Source: AP-15 sp963787425 | Lineage (GTDB): Bacteria > Pseudomonadota > Alphaproteobacteria > ATCC43930 > CGMCC-115725 | Assembly (NCBI GenBank): GCA_963787425.1 | Contig: CAWBCV010000001.1 | Location: 1,240,001 to 1,304,000, forward strand | DNA length: 64,000 bases | Direction of reading: 5' to 3' | In this document: one piece after another, positions 17,058 to 25,975 of the stretch | How positions within the stretch are numbered: position 1 is the stretch's first letter | Layout: each line of letters begins with the position of its first letter | Made by a program: the position numbers and the translations under genes | The notes under the pieces: model-generated | Database searches by the model: none | Told to the model about the DNA's origin: nothing | Seen by the model: the letters and a program-made list of their open reading frames with translations, nothing else

Positions 17058-19227
17058 CGCCGAACAGCCACTCCCGCAGTTTCGACCACCGGCGCCTCTC
17101 TCCCCTTGACCGCAATGGCGAGCGCCTTTCGCTGCCCGACGAGCACCACGAGGCGTTTGCCGCGTGTCACCCCGGTATAGACCAAATTCCGCTGCAGCAT
17201 CGGGTAATGCTGAGTACTGAGCGGAATCACGACGGCTGGATATTCCGAGCCCTGGCTTTTGTGGATGGTCGTCGCATATGCCAGCACCAATTCATCCAGC
17301 TCGCCAAAGCCGTAGGTGACTTCGCGGCTATCGAAATCGACGCTGAGCTCGCCTTCCTCCATGTCGATGCCGGACACGACGCCGAGATCGCCGTTGTAAA
17401 CGTCCCTGTCGTAATCGTTCTCGACCTGCATGACTTTGTCGCCCGGGCAGAAGGTCCAGCCAAATCGGTCAATGCGGATCTCACCCGGTGGATTCAGCGC
17501 GTTCTGCAGCTCGATATTCAGCGAGCGGGCACCCAGGCCGCCGCGGTTCATCGGGCAGAGCACCTGGATGTCGCGTATCGGGTCGAGCCCGAAGCGCTTC
17601 GGGATGCGTTCCCGCACAATTGCCAGGACCTTCCGCACCCCCTCTTCCGCGTCTGCCGCATCGACGAAGTAAAAATCGCCGCTTTCGACAGGGGCGAGAT
17701 CGGGCATCTGACCTTGGTGGATACGATGGGCATTAAGGATGATCCGGCTCTCGGCGGCCTGCCGAAAAACCTCGGTCAAGCGCACAACCGGCACCGAAGC
17801 AGACGCGATGATGTCGCCGAGAACCTGCCCCGGACCTACCGAAGGCAGCTGATCGACATCGCCGACGAGAAGCAACGCTGCGTGCTCCGGCAGAGCCCGA
17901 AGGACAGCCCGCATCAGCGGCACATCCACCATTGATGTCTCGTCGACTACCAGGAGATCACAGTCTAGGGGCTCTTCTTCGTTGCGCCGGAACGTGCCAG
18001 TCCTCGGATCAGTTTCCAGCAGGCGATGAATTGTCTTTGCTTCGAGGCCGGTGCTCTCGGACAGGCGCTTTGCGGCACGACCGGTGGGGGCGCAGAGCGC
18101 GATAGTGACGGCCTTTGCGATCAGAATTTTCAGCAGTGAGTTGATAAGCGTGGTCTTCCCAACGCCGGGCCCGCCGGTGATGACTGTCACATTGGAGACG
18201 AGTGCGACCCGGAGCGCTGTTTTCTGGCTGTCAGCGAGCGCCAGCTTCGTTCTCTGCTCGACCCAGGGGATGGCCCTCTCGACATCAATGTGCGGCCAAT
18301 GCGGCTTGCCGGCGGCGAGCGTCTTCAGCTTCTCGGCGATTTCGCGCTCGGCTCGGTAAAGTGCAGCAAGGAAGACGCAACGGCGGCCTTCGAGATCGTC
18401 GGCAATAACGGCACCACCCTCGAGCTCGAGGTTCAACGCCGTTTCGACCAGTTCGGCCGGCACTTCCAGCAGCTTTTCGGTGAGGGGAACGAGCTCTTCA
18501 AACGGGAGACCGCAATGCCCTTCATCCATCGCTTCTGCGAGCGCGTAGGAGATCCCGGCACGGACGCGGATGAGCGCTGTCTTTTCGATGCCGAGCTTGG
18601 CCGCGATCTGGTCCGCCGTGCGGAAGCCGATGCCTCGGATGTCGCGCGCCAACCGATAAGGGTTCTCCGAGACCAGCCGAACGGCATCGGCGCCGTAAGT
18701 CTTGTAAATGCGTACCGCGCGCGACGTGCCGACAGCGTTGCTGTGCAGGAACAGCATGATCTCGCGAAGCACCTTCTGCTCGGCCCAGCCGGCGATGATC
18801 CGCTCCGCGCGTTTCGGGCCAATGCCGGTCACCTCGCGCAGGCGATCGGGCTCCTGCTAGATGACGTCGAACACGGTTTCGCCAAAGGCGCGGACGAGCT
18901 TCTTCGCATAGACCGGCCCGATACCGCGGATCATGCCGGAGCCGAGATATTTCTCGATCCCCTCAACTGTTGTCGGTGTCGTAGCCTTGAGGAACGAGGC
19001 TCTGATTGGACGCCGTGCGTGCGGTCGTTGATCCAGCTTCCGCTCGCCTGGACGAACTCGCCAGCCGAGATCATCGCGGCGTGGCCGAGTACCGTGATCA
19101 GGTCGCGTTGCCCGCGGGCTTTGACACGCAGGACGCAGAAGCCGTTCTCATCATTGTGGAATGTGACGCGCTCGACCAGACCGGCCAAAACCTCGGTCGG
19201 CGCGCTCGTCCTGAGTGGCTGCACCAT
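17054..19227 (-). pseudogene. RecD2-type SF1B DNA helicase, disrupted near N-terminus
   Basis: The C-terminal 592 residues (from 18832) are intact: a GIGPKRAERIIAGW helix-hairpin-helix, Walker A GGPGVGKTTLIN, Walker B LLVVDETSMVD, and UvrD-type ATTIHKSQGSEYPAV. The N-terminal OB region (19227-19010: LVERVTFHNDENGFCVLRV) is in another frame. Between them is a frameshift near 19000 and an in-frame TAG at 18857-18859 where relatives have a Glu or Gln codon before EPDRLREVTG. Two independent lesions suggest real loss. RecD2 enzymes unwind DNA 5'-3' outside RecBCD. Confidence 0.85.
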
Positions 19228-19456
19228 CGCCGTAGGATGAACCGAGAGGGCTGCACACGCTACCGAGATCGAGCGCCCTCACCATGCCGGTCGGCGCGCG
19301 CGCACATGAGCGCCGTGCAGCAACGGAGGTGGTGACCCAGTTCGACGCGGTGGATCGCGGCAACTGGCGTCGCGCAAATCGAGACAGCACGATCAGTACC
19401 TCGCGGTGTACAAGAATGGCGAGGTTTCAAATTCAAGTTTCCGTCGGCGTCTCTGG

Positions 19457-19462
19457 TATAAT
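19457..19462 (+). promoter_or_regulatory. Consensus -10 box TATAAT
   Basis: Perfect TATAAT in an AT-rich stretch 27 bp before the ATG of the methanethiol-oxidase-like gene; GGGAGGA at about 19474 is the ribosome site. No good -35 box at 17 bp, so the promoter is tentative. Confidence 0.4.
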
Positions 19463-19488
19463 AAATAACAAAGCGGGAGGACGCGACC

Positions 19489-20882
19489 ATGCCGATTTGG
19501 ACACCGGATGCTAGTTTCTACCCCTCACCCCGCATGGCGATGAAAGCGCCAGCCGAGACACTCGCTTATGTTGCGAGTTTTGATCCGAAACGCCGGGTGC
19601 CGGACGCCATCACGATAGTCGACGTCGATCCGGGTTCGTCGACCTACTCACAGATCGTCGGCAACGTGCCTATGCCGAATGTCGGTGACGAGCTGCATCA
19701 TTTCGGCTGGAACGCGTGCAGTTCCTGCCTGTGCCCAAATGCACCGCATCCCCATTCCGAACGGCGCTATCTGGTTGTTCCCGGCTTGCGCTCCTCGCGG
19801 ATCCACATCCTGGATATTAAGGCAAACCCTCGCAGCCCGAAGTCGTCCGGGTGCTGGAACCCGAAGAGGTAGCCGAAAAATCAGGCTACACTCGACCGCA
19901 TACCGTCCATTGCGGACCGGAGGGAATTTACGTCGCAGCGCTAGGAAATGCACAAGGAGACGCGCCCGGCGGCGTGTTCCTGATGGATCACGAAAATTTC
20001 GACATCCGCGGCCGCTGGGAAATCGACCGTGGGCCGCAACAACTGGCCTACGACGCCTGGTGGCATCTCGGCCACGACACAATGGTCACCAGCGAATGGG
20101 GGCTGCCCGCGACCTTCGAGAACGGCCTCGTTCCGGAGATCCTGTTGGGCGGGAACTATGGCCACAAGCTGCACTTCTGGGACCTGCACAGGCGCAAGCA
20201 CCAGCAGGAAGTCGATTTCGGCGCGGAGAACCAGCTCGTGTTCGAACTCCGGCCGGCGCACGATCCGACCAAGGCATATGGCTTCGTTAATTCGGTCATC
20301 AGCCTGAAGGATCTGTCGTCGTCGATCTGGGTTTGGTTCAAGGAGGGCAAAAATTGGGCAGTTCGAAAGATTATCGAGATCCAGGCCGAGCCGGCGGAGC
20401 CTGATCAGCTGCCGCCGATGCTCAAGGGTTTCAAGGCGGTCCCGCCGCTGGTCACCGACATCGACCTCTCCATGGACGACCGCTTTCTCTACGTCGCTTG
20501 CTGGGGAACCGGTGACTTGCGCCAGTACGACGTATCCGATCCCTTCGCGCCGAAACTGAGCGGCAAAGTTCGGATTGGCGGCATCGTCTCACGGGAAAGG
20601 CACCCGGGCGCCGCCAACGGCAAGCTTAACGGCGGGCCGCAGATGGTGGAGGTCAGCCGTGACGGGCGGCGGGTGTATTTCACCAACTCGCTTTATGGCG
20701 CGATCGACGAGCAGTTTTATCCCGATGGCATCGAAGGGTGGATGGTGAAGCTCGACGCGGCGGCGGACGGCGGCATCGGCTTCGACCCAAAGTTCTTTGT
20801 CCAGTGGCCGAAAAGCCACCGGCCCCATCAAGTGCGGCTGGAAGGCGGCGACTGTTCCTCGGATTCCTATTGTTATCCGTGA
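19489..20882 (+). pseudogene. Selenium-binding protein 56 / methanethiol oxidase, one frameshift
   Basis: About 463 aa expected. SBP56 family: N-terminal ETLAYVASFDP, HHFGWNACSSCLCP with the conserved Cys pair, QQLAYDAWWHLGHDTMVTSE with conserved His residues, HFWDLHRRKH, ACWGTGDLRQYDV, and a C-terminal GGDCSSDSYCYP. Bacterial relatives are copper-dependent methanethiol oxidases giving formaldehyde, hydrogen sulfide and peroxide, in the periplasm or cytoplasm. A single indel at about 19825-19850 separates DIKANP from EPEEVAEKSGY. The membrane-protein gene starts 3 bp after the stop, a probable operon. Confidence 0.85.
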
Positions 20883-20885
20883 CCG

Positions 20886-21159
20886 ATGAGCAGTGGCGAA
20901 GGGCCAGCCTTAACCACCCTGTGGCCTTGGCTAACCCTCGCCGGATTTGGTGTGTTTCACGGGCTCAATCCGGCGATGGGGTGGCTGTTCGCCGTAGCGC
21001 TGGGCTTGCACCGCCACAGTCGCGGGGTGGTGCTGCTGGCGCTGCCTCCGATGGCGCTTGGTCATGCGCTGTCGATCTGGTTTGTGGCGATCTTGGTGGT
21101 CGCCATGGGGTTGATTCTCGACACAGGCGCCGTTTGCGTTATCGCCGGAGTGATCCTAA
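20886..21159 (+). pseudogene. Membrane protein, 5' half (interrupted by mobile element)
   Basis: First 91 codons of a predicted 214-aa integral membrane protein: FHGLNPAMGWLFAVALGL and ALGHALSIWFVAIL form transmembrane helices with conserved His/Asn-Pro motifs. The reading frame is broken at CTAA (21156-21159) by a 1.6-kb insertion and continues at 22776. Joining the halves over a single CTAA gives 645 nt, exactly 215 codons, reading GVILMGWAVYHW across the junction. Its place right behind the SBP56 gene suggests a role in export, metal supply or anchoring for that enzyme; function unproven. Confidence 0.85.
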
Positions 21160-22771
21160 GCCGGCGAAGCCGGAACCAAACAGGTTAAAATAGACGCAGG
21201 AGACGCGGGGAGCAGGAGGGGAGGTTGAGGCAGCCGCTGACGGAGCGTTACCGCGAGCGCCTCGCCGGGGTGCTCTCCTGCTATGACCGGATCATCGTCA
21301 CCGGCACGCTGCCGGGAGCCTGTTACGCGAAGGGAATGACGGGATTTCTTTCTGCGCGGCAGATCCGGATCTTCGACTATCCGCGATTTGCCGAACCACT
21401 TCGCGATCGAGTACGCGAGCGCGCCGCCGAGTTGGCGAGTGCCGCTGGCATTACCATCGAACACATTGCCAAGAACCACATCCGCAAGGAGGACGTCGTC
21501 GCCAGGGTGCTTGTCGTCCGCGGCGACCGTCCCGGCCTGGTGCATATCATCTCGGCGATGGAAGCCTGCCACACCTACAAGCCCTGGCATGACAAGCACA
21601 CGCATCGCACCTTCTTGCGGCCGGATACTGGCAAATGCCTGCATTACTACTTCTACTTCATCGACGCCGAGTTGGGCCTGATCTATCTGCGCGTGCCGAC
21701 CTGGTGCCCGTTCCGTCTGCAGTTCTATTGCAATGGGCATAGCTGGCTGGCCCGCCAACTCACCGCCGCCGGCGTCGGTTTCACCCTTGCCGACAACGCC
21801 TTTCTGCGCATTGACGACTGGGAGCGCGCGCAGGCCCTCGCCGACACCCTCTCGCCCGACCACCTGCATCGCATCCTCGATCACTATGCCCAGCAGTGCT
21901 GTCCGGTGCTCGACGTCTTCGCCCAGTCCTACCACTGGAGTTTCATGCAGGTCGAATACGCCACTGATCTGGTGTTCCGCACGCCGGCCATCCTCAAACC
22001 CCTCTATGAACAGCTTTCCCGGCAAGCCATCCTGACCGTCAAAGCCGAACACGTCGCCACCTTTCTCGGCCACAAGATCACTGCCCAACTCGCCCAAGAG
22101 ATCGGCAGCCAATTCACCACGCGTATCGAGGGCACCTGCGTCAAGCATCGTTTCAGTAAGTCCTCGATCAAGATCTACGACAAATTCGGCCTCGTCCTAC
22201 GTATCGAGACGACCACCAACGACGTCTCCGCTTTCAAGCACTACCGCAAGGTGGAACATCGCCAAGGCCCGGCAACTCGCGCCCTGGCCCCCGTCAGAAA
22301 GACCATCTACAGCCTCAAGGACTTGCGTGAGATCTTGCTAAGCTGCAATCGCCGTTACCTTGAATACCTCTCCAGTCTGGACGACTTCTCGGCTGGCATC
22401 CGGACGCTCGACCGTCTCACCCAACCCCGTCCGCTCAAAGGCCGAAACCTCAAGGGCCTCAACTTTTTCAGCCGCGCCGAACAGACCCTGCTCGCCGCCC
22501 TCCAGCGTCCTGGCTTCAATATCGCCGGTCTCCGCCGCGCCGACCTACTGCCGCTCCTCGGCCAATCCTCTCCCGCCACCCTATCCCGACAACTCGCCCG
22601 TCTGCGCCATCTCGGCGTCATCAAACGCGTCCTCGGTACCTATCGCTACTATCTCACCCGCGCTGGCCGCGCCGCCATCGCTGCCGGCCGCCGTCTCACC
22701 GAACACACCATCATTCCTGCTCTGGCCTGACAAATCTGCTCACAAAATGCAAACACTCAGGTCGTAAGCGA
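21160..22771 (+). mobile_element. 1.6-kb insertion element of unrecognised type
   Basis: Bounded by CTAA on both sides (21156-21159 and 22772-22775); removing the element plus one CTAA restores the interrupted membrane-protein gene exactly. One gene (21225-22730) fills it, with 65 bp of left and 41 bp of right flank. No terminal inverted repeats. Instead there are subterminal hairpins: CCGGC-GAA-GCCGG (21161-21173) and AACC/GGTT next to it on the left, GTCG-TAAG-CGAC against the right edge. This resembles IS200/IS605-style ends or a 4-bp duplication without inverted repeats; the sequence cannot decide. Confidence 0.85.
21225..22730 (+). CDS. 501-aa protein of the insertion element, probable transposase/recombinase of unknown class
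   Basis: TTG start with AGGAGGGGAGG directly upstream. No DDE, DEDD, HUH or serine/tyrosine recombinase signature is clear. Conspicuous blocks: LTERYRERLAGVLSCYDRII at the N-terminus, KCLHYYFYFIDAELGLIYLR (137-156) followed by PTWCPFRLQFYCNGH, and IKIYDKFGLVLRIETTTND (315-333). The last combines a YDK with RIE and recalls replication-initiator proteins, by eye only. Residues about 430-500 form a winged helix (FNIAGLRRADLLPLL, LSRQLARLRHLGVIKRV), which would attract MarR-like labels. As the only gene of a precisely inserted element it most likely drives mobility. Confidence 0.75.
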   Translation: MRQPLTERYRERLAGVLSCYDRIIVTGTLPGACYAKGMTGFLSARQIRIFDYPRFAEPLRDRVRERAAELASAAGITIEHIAKNHIRKEDVVARVLVVRGDRPGLVHIISAMEACHTYKPWHDKHTHRTFLRPDTGKCLHYYFYFIDAELGLIYLRVPTWCPFRLQFYCNGHSWLARQLTAAGVGFTLADNAFLRIDDWERAQALADTLSPDHLHRILDHYAQQCCPVLDVFAQSYHWSFMQVEYATDLVFRTPAILKPLYEQLSRQAILTVKAEHVATFLGHKITAQLAQEIGSQFTTRIEGTCVKHRFSKSSIKIYDKFGLVLRIETTTNDVSAFKHYRKVEHRQGPATRALAPVRKTIYSLKDLREILLSCNRRYLEYLSSLDDFSAGIRTLDRLTQPRPLKGRNLKGLNFFSRAEQTLLAALQRPGFNIAGLRRADLLPLLGQSSPATLSRQLARLRHLGVIKRVLGTYRYYLTRAGRAAIAAGRRLTEHTIIPALA

Positions 22772-23146
22772 CTAATGGGTTGGGCCGTCTATCACTGGTT
22801 TTATGGCCATCGCCATCGGGTGCGAATCGGGATGACGACGGGGCTGGTTGGTCTTGCGGTGTGGTCGTTCCTGATGGCGACCGCGCATGGAGCTGGCCTG
22901 ATGCTGGCACCGCCACTCATGCCATTATGCGCGGGCGGCCCAGTCATCGGGGAGAGGACGTTGCTGGTGTCTCTCGTGGCCGTCGGCGTGCATACGCTGG
23001 CGACGCTGGTTGTGACAGGTTTGATCGCGCTTGTCGTCTATGAGTGGGTGGGACTTGGCTTTCTCCGGCGAAACTGGATAAATTTCGATTTACTGTGGAG
23101 CGGGACGCTCTTTGCAGTCGGCTTGCTTCTGATCCTTATCCGGTGA
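22772..23146 (+). pseudogene. Membrane protein, 3' half (after mobile element)
   Basis: Continues the gene begun at 20886. It reads MGWAVYHWFYGHRHRVRIG, then helices MTTGLVGLAVWSFLMATAHG (a Gly/His-rich segment), LLVSLVAVGVHTLATLVV and LLWSGTLFAVGLLLILIR. The first four bases are the second CTAA copy. The ATG at 22775 could allow separate translation of a 123-aa stub, but it lacks the first helices. Confidence 0.85.
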
Positions 23147-23579
23147 CCAGAAGCCTTGTCCGATATTAGGCGCATCACGCCATTGCGCTGTGCCGCCAGT
23201 GCAACTCGTGCGGCGCCTTCGACATAACCGGGCATGACTTATTTCCTTGGCAAAACCCGCAGATCGCTCGCCGTGATGCGCATCATCGGGCCCCATCAGC
23301 TTTGTTCAAAGGGCATCGAGTATTATCGTACTATATACATATTGTCCTGACAAATACTTGAAATACTGAGCATGAAGCACCATATACCTTGAGATACAAG
23401 AGCTCCGAAGAGCAACAGCTTTCCGGGCCCTTTAGTCTCAATAAGATCCCGCAAAATTCAACTCGGCTCGACGTATAGCAATGCCTCGGGCTGCGGCCGT
23501 TGGGAGCTTCCCCATGCCCTACGGAGACACCACTCATTGGCTGAACTGAAACGCGCCCATGGGAGCACACCCTCTTCGG
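23147..23579. other. Boundary region, AT-rich, no gene seen
   Basis: Separates the interrupted membrane-protein gene from the phage-like array. An AT-rich patch (about 23320-23420, including TACTATATACATATTG) stands out against the GC-rich surroundings. No integrase, tRNA or attachment site was recognised, so the left edge of the array is undefined. Confidence 0.4.
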
Positions 23580-23580
23580 T

Positions 23581-23670
23581 GTGGCGGGCGCTCAGTACGA
23601 CCTCCACTACGAGGCCGCCTGCAAGGAACGCCTCGCCGAACTCGGCTTAAAGCCTATCGGCGCTGGCTGA
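23581..23670 (+). pseudogene. C-terminal remnant of a small phage-type gene
   Basis: Thirty codons from a GTG read VAGAQYDLHYEAACKERLAE and end LGLKPIGAG before a stop, directly followed by the first hairpin of the array. Protein-like composition and codon use, but the upstream frame is closed. Probably the tail of a truncated member of the array. Confidence 0.35.
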
Positions 23671-23679
23671 CCATCACCA

Positions 23680-23702
23680 CCCCTTCAATAGCAGTTGAGG
23701 GG
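23680..23702 (+). repeat. Array hairpin 1 (loop TAGCAG)
   Basis: CCCCTTCAA / TTGAGGGG stem with one bulged T around TAGCAG. Followed by a second hairpin GTTGGA-atca-TCCAAC (23711-23726) whose 3' arm touches the ribosome site AGGAGA of the gene at 23739. First of eleven related intercistronic stem-loops. Confidence 0.7.
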
Positions 23703-23738
23703 CTCGCGGCGTTGGAATCATCCAACAGGAGAAACCCA

Positions 23739-24038
23739 ATGCCCAAGTTCGTTATCGAGCGCCAGTACCTGCTGCCGATTTACCAGCGCCTCATCATCGA
23801 CGCCCCCGACATCACTACTGCCTGTCAAGAGGCGGTGGAGAATGATGATTGGGAAAGCGCTGAGGAGGACGGAGATGGCTCAGGCGCTACGACGATCAAT
23901 GCGGCTCGAGAGATCCCGGAAGGGCTCCTCGAACAGATAGAGCGCGGCAATATCCATTCCGGAAGCTTCCTTTGGGAAGACCAGCCCGAATACGGACCGC
24001 GCCTCGAGATCCCCGCGCAATTCACTGACGACGAATAG
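23739..24038 (+). CDS. Small phage/plasmid-type protein, unknown function
   Basis: 99 aa, ATG at 23739 behind AGGAGA. Begins MPKFVIERQYLLPIYQRL (a beta-strand-like start common in short phage-island proteins), then an acidic middle (ENDDWESAEEDGDG) and ends PAQFTDDE. Strongly acidic, no membrane segment. Intact, flanked on both sides by array hairpins. Confidence 0.65.
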   Translation: MPKFVIERQYLLPIYQRLIIDAPDITTACQEAVENDDWESAEEDGDGSGATTINAAREIPEGLLEQIERGNIHSGSFLWEDQPEYGPRLEIPAQFTDDE

Positions 24039-24046
24039 CCGCCACG

Positions 24047-24072
24047 CCCCCTCGGCAGCAGTTGAGGGGGCT
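24047..24072 (+). repeat. Array hairpin 2 (loop GGCAGCAGTT)
   Basis: GCCCCCTC / GAGGGGGC, 8 bp, loop containing GCAGCAG, nine bases after the stop of the preceding gene. The gene expected after it is missing: 24073-24236 has no credible coding frame, so a member of the array may have been lost here. Confidence 0.7.
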
Positions 24073-24236
24073 CGGCGCGTCGGAGCCGTCAGGCCATCGG
24101 GATCGTGTCGAGCACCTCAGCAAGAACAGACTTGCGGTCCTCGGCACGGCCTACGTCGGAGTTCTGTCACGCGAGAGGGGCTCGCCTTCGGGCGAGTTTA
24201 ATCCCTGCGCCTGCTCCCACCAGTACGGCCCTCTCA

Positions 24237-24298
24237 CCCCTGCACGCAGAAGCGTGTGGGGGCTGAGGCCTCAGGAGAGGGCACCCCGCCCCTCCTGA
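24237..24298 (+). repeat. Array hairpin 3 (AGAA loop) with secondary hairpin
   Basis: CCCCTGCACGC / GCGTGTGGGGG (24237-24247, 24252-24262), 11 bp with two G-T wobbles and loop AGAA, so the apex reads GCAGAAGC. A second inverted pair TCAGGAG/CTCCTGA (24271-24298) follows, then GAAGGAG and the TTG start of the DUF932-type gene. Confidence 0.65.
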
Positions 24299-24316
24299 CC
24301 TGAAGGAGTAAGGAAA

Positions 24317-25435
24317 TTGACTGAACTGATGCAAGCTCACCGCCAGTGGATGAGCCGCGCCCCGGACGAGCGCTTCACAAGTTTGCATTGATATGCAGGC
24401 CTTCAAGCGCCGGGTCCGCGACAACAGCCGCTCCCACGTCCTCAGTAGCCGTAAGGTCAACCTCCTCCCTGTCGAGGATGACCCTCGCGCGCTGCAGGTT
24501 CTGGGGGGCCGCTTTTCCAGCGGCGGCGCCTACGCATTGGTCGTTCGGGCAGCTGTGTTCGCTCGCCAGCCCCGGTAACTCGCCGGCCAGCTACTTCCGC
24601 GAGACGAACATGCCCGCGCCGATGATCGCAGACTGCCTCAACTACAATCTGCGCTTCACCCGCGGCGTCGAAGACATCGGTGTCCTCCTCACCACGAACG
24701 AGGACGGCAGTGTCAACGAGCTCCGGTCCGTCAACGGCCCCAACTACGGACGCGTCTATGACGCCGATGTCGTCGACGCCCTCGTCGATCGTTTCGGCGA
24801 TGGCGTCACAGGGACCTGGCGCGTGCCGGGCGAGTTCGGCATCAAGGTGACGGTCAACAAGGGAAACACCACGCTGTACGCCAGCGATCGCGACATGTTC
24901 GTGTTCCTGGCCGACGAGGAGAACCGCATCGAGATCCCGAACCGCCGCGCAGGCAGGTCAGGGAGCTTCGCCCGCGGCTTCTTCGTGCGGAAACAGCGAG
25001 GTCGGCAAGTCGACCCTCGTTCGCCGGCTTCTTCCTCTTCGACTACGTCTGCTGCAACCGGATCATCTGGGGCGCAGACCAGTACACCGAGGTTCGGATC
25101 CGCCACACCAAGGGCGCTCCCGACCGGTGGCTCGAAGAGATCGTTCCCGTCCTCCAGGATTACTCGGAGGGGAGCGCGAAGCCCGTCGTGCAGGCTATCG
25201 AAGACGCGCGCAACAAGCGCATCGACGATGACTTGACGGCCTTCCTCGGCAAGCGCTTCGGCAAGCAGATGGCCCCGGCAATCGCCGCCATCCACGAAAC
25301 CGAAGAGGGCCGGCCGATCGAGACCCTTTGGGACGTCACCGTCGCCGCCACCGCCCATGCCCGCTCCGTGCAGAACACGGACAAGCGGCTGGAGATCGAG
25401 CGCACCGCGGGCGAGCTGCTGAAACTGGCAGCCTG
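24317..25435 (+). pseudogene. DUF932 phage/plasmid-like protein, several frameshifts
   Basis: Pieces in three frames together match one DUF932 (phage/plasmid-related) protein of about 370 aa: MTELMQAHRQWMSRAPDERF (TTG start), DMQAFKRRVRDNSRSHVLSS, PTHWSFGQLCSLASPGNSPA, GPNYGRVYDADVVDALVDRF, NTTLYASDRDMFVFLADEEN, LFDYVCCNRIIWGADQY and the C-terminal LTAFLGKRFGKQMAPAI. Frame changes occur near 24390, 24530 and 24985. Every section of the family is present in order, so the breaks are small indels; either assembly errors or recent decay. Such proteins sit in phage, plasmid and island gene clusters; role unknown. Confidence 0.8.
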
Positions 25436-25447
25436 ACCAACGCCGAG

Positions 25448-25475
25448 ACCCTCGCATGCAGAAGCGTGCGGGGGT
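25448..25475 (+). repeat. Array hairpin 4 (AGAA loop)
   Basis: ACCCTCGCATGC / GCGTGCGGGGGT, 12 bp with two wobbles around AGAA; apex GCAGAAGC. Followed by TCGAGGCGTC and a ribosome site AAGGAGAA before the ATG at 25506. Confidence 0.75.
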
Positions 25476-25505
25476 CGAGGCGTCGGTAAACCAAGGAGAA
25501 CCCCG

Positions 25506-25706
25506 ATGAAACCCAACCACCTCTTCATCGACCAATACGGCGAACCAATCTGGGCACGCACTGTAAAAGAGCTGCGCGAGAAGGTTGGCGGCGGCCGCGT
25601 CAGCACGATGTACCGCGACAAGAAGGACGGCAGTGTCGTCCGTTGCGGCTATGTCATCGGCCGGCGCTGGTTCAGCCGTTTCGCCCCGGTCGAGGTGCCG
25701 GCGTAA
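25506..25706 (+). CDS. Small phage/plasmid-type protein, unknown function
   Basis: 66 aa: MKPNHLFIDQYGEPIWARTV, then KELREKVGGGRVSTMYRDKK and a hydrophobic end VIGRRWFSRFAPVEVPA. Strong ribosome site AAGGAGAA. Its stop is directly followed by the next ATG (no gap), so both are translated from one message. Confidence 0.7.
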   Translation: MKPNHLFIDQYGEPIWARTVKELREKVGGGRVSTMYRDKKDGSVVRCGYVIGRRWFSRFAPVEVPA

Positions 25707-25919
25707 ATGGCCGAGCAGAAGGGTTACGTGCACCCACTACCCAAGCACGTATGGGAGATCACGGTCCAGGTCGACAACGGGGATTGGTTCTACAAGCGAA
25801 CCCCCGTCCCCATGCCGTTCGATATCGCTGTCCGTACCGCCCTTGTCTACGAGGCGATGTTCTCGTTGAAAGGCGGCCGGCTCGTCTCGATCGCCAACGT
25901 CGACCCTCCCCAGACTTAG
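25707..25919 (+). CDS. Small phage/plasmid-type protein, unknown function
   Basis: 70 aa, abutting the previous gene. MAEQKGYVHPLPKHVWEITV, then NGDWFYKRTPVPMPFD and ALVYEAMFSLKGGRL. Soluble. No family named; typical small array protein. Confidence 0.65.
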   Translation: MAEQKGYVHPLPKHVWEITVQVDNGDWFYKRTPVPMPFDIAVRTALVYEAMFSLKGGRLVSIANVDPPQT

Positions 25920-25925
25920 CGCTAC

Positions 25926-25951
25926 GCCCCCTCAGCAGCAGTTGAGGGGGC
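25926..25951 (+). repeat. Array hairpin 5 (loop GCAGCAGT)
   Basis: GCCCCCTCA / TGAGGGGGC, perfect 9 bp around GCAGCAGT; then CTCGTGGCGTC and AAAGGAGA before the ATG at 25976. The most regular example of the family. Confidence 0.8.
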
Positions 25952-25975
25952 TCGTGGCGTCGAAAGGAGAACACG

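Noticed and set aside
17039..17935. 298-codon plus-strand frame opposite recD2
   Set aside because: Antisense shadow; the minus strand encodes clear helicase motifs.
21156..22148. 330-codon minus-strand frame inside the new element
   Set aside because: Covers the reverse of the 501-aa gene with Asp/Gly/Val-rich shadow composition; starts without a ribosome site.
21225..22730. Reading the 501-aa protein as a MarR-type regulator
   Set aside because: Only the last 70 residues are winged-helix-like; the 1.6-kb unit is a precise insertion, which a resident regulator gene would not be.
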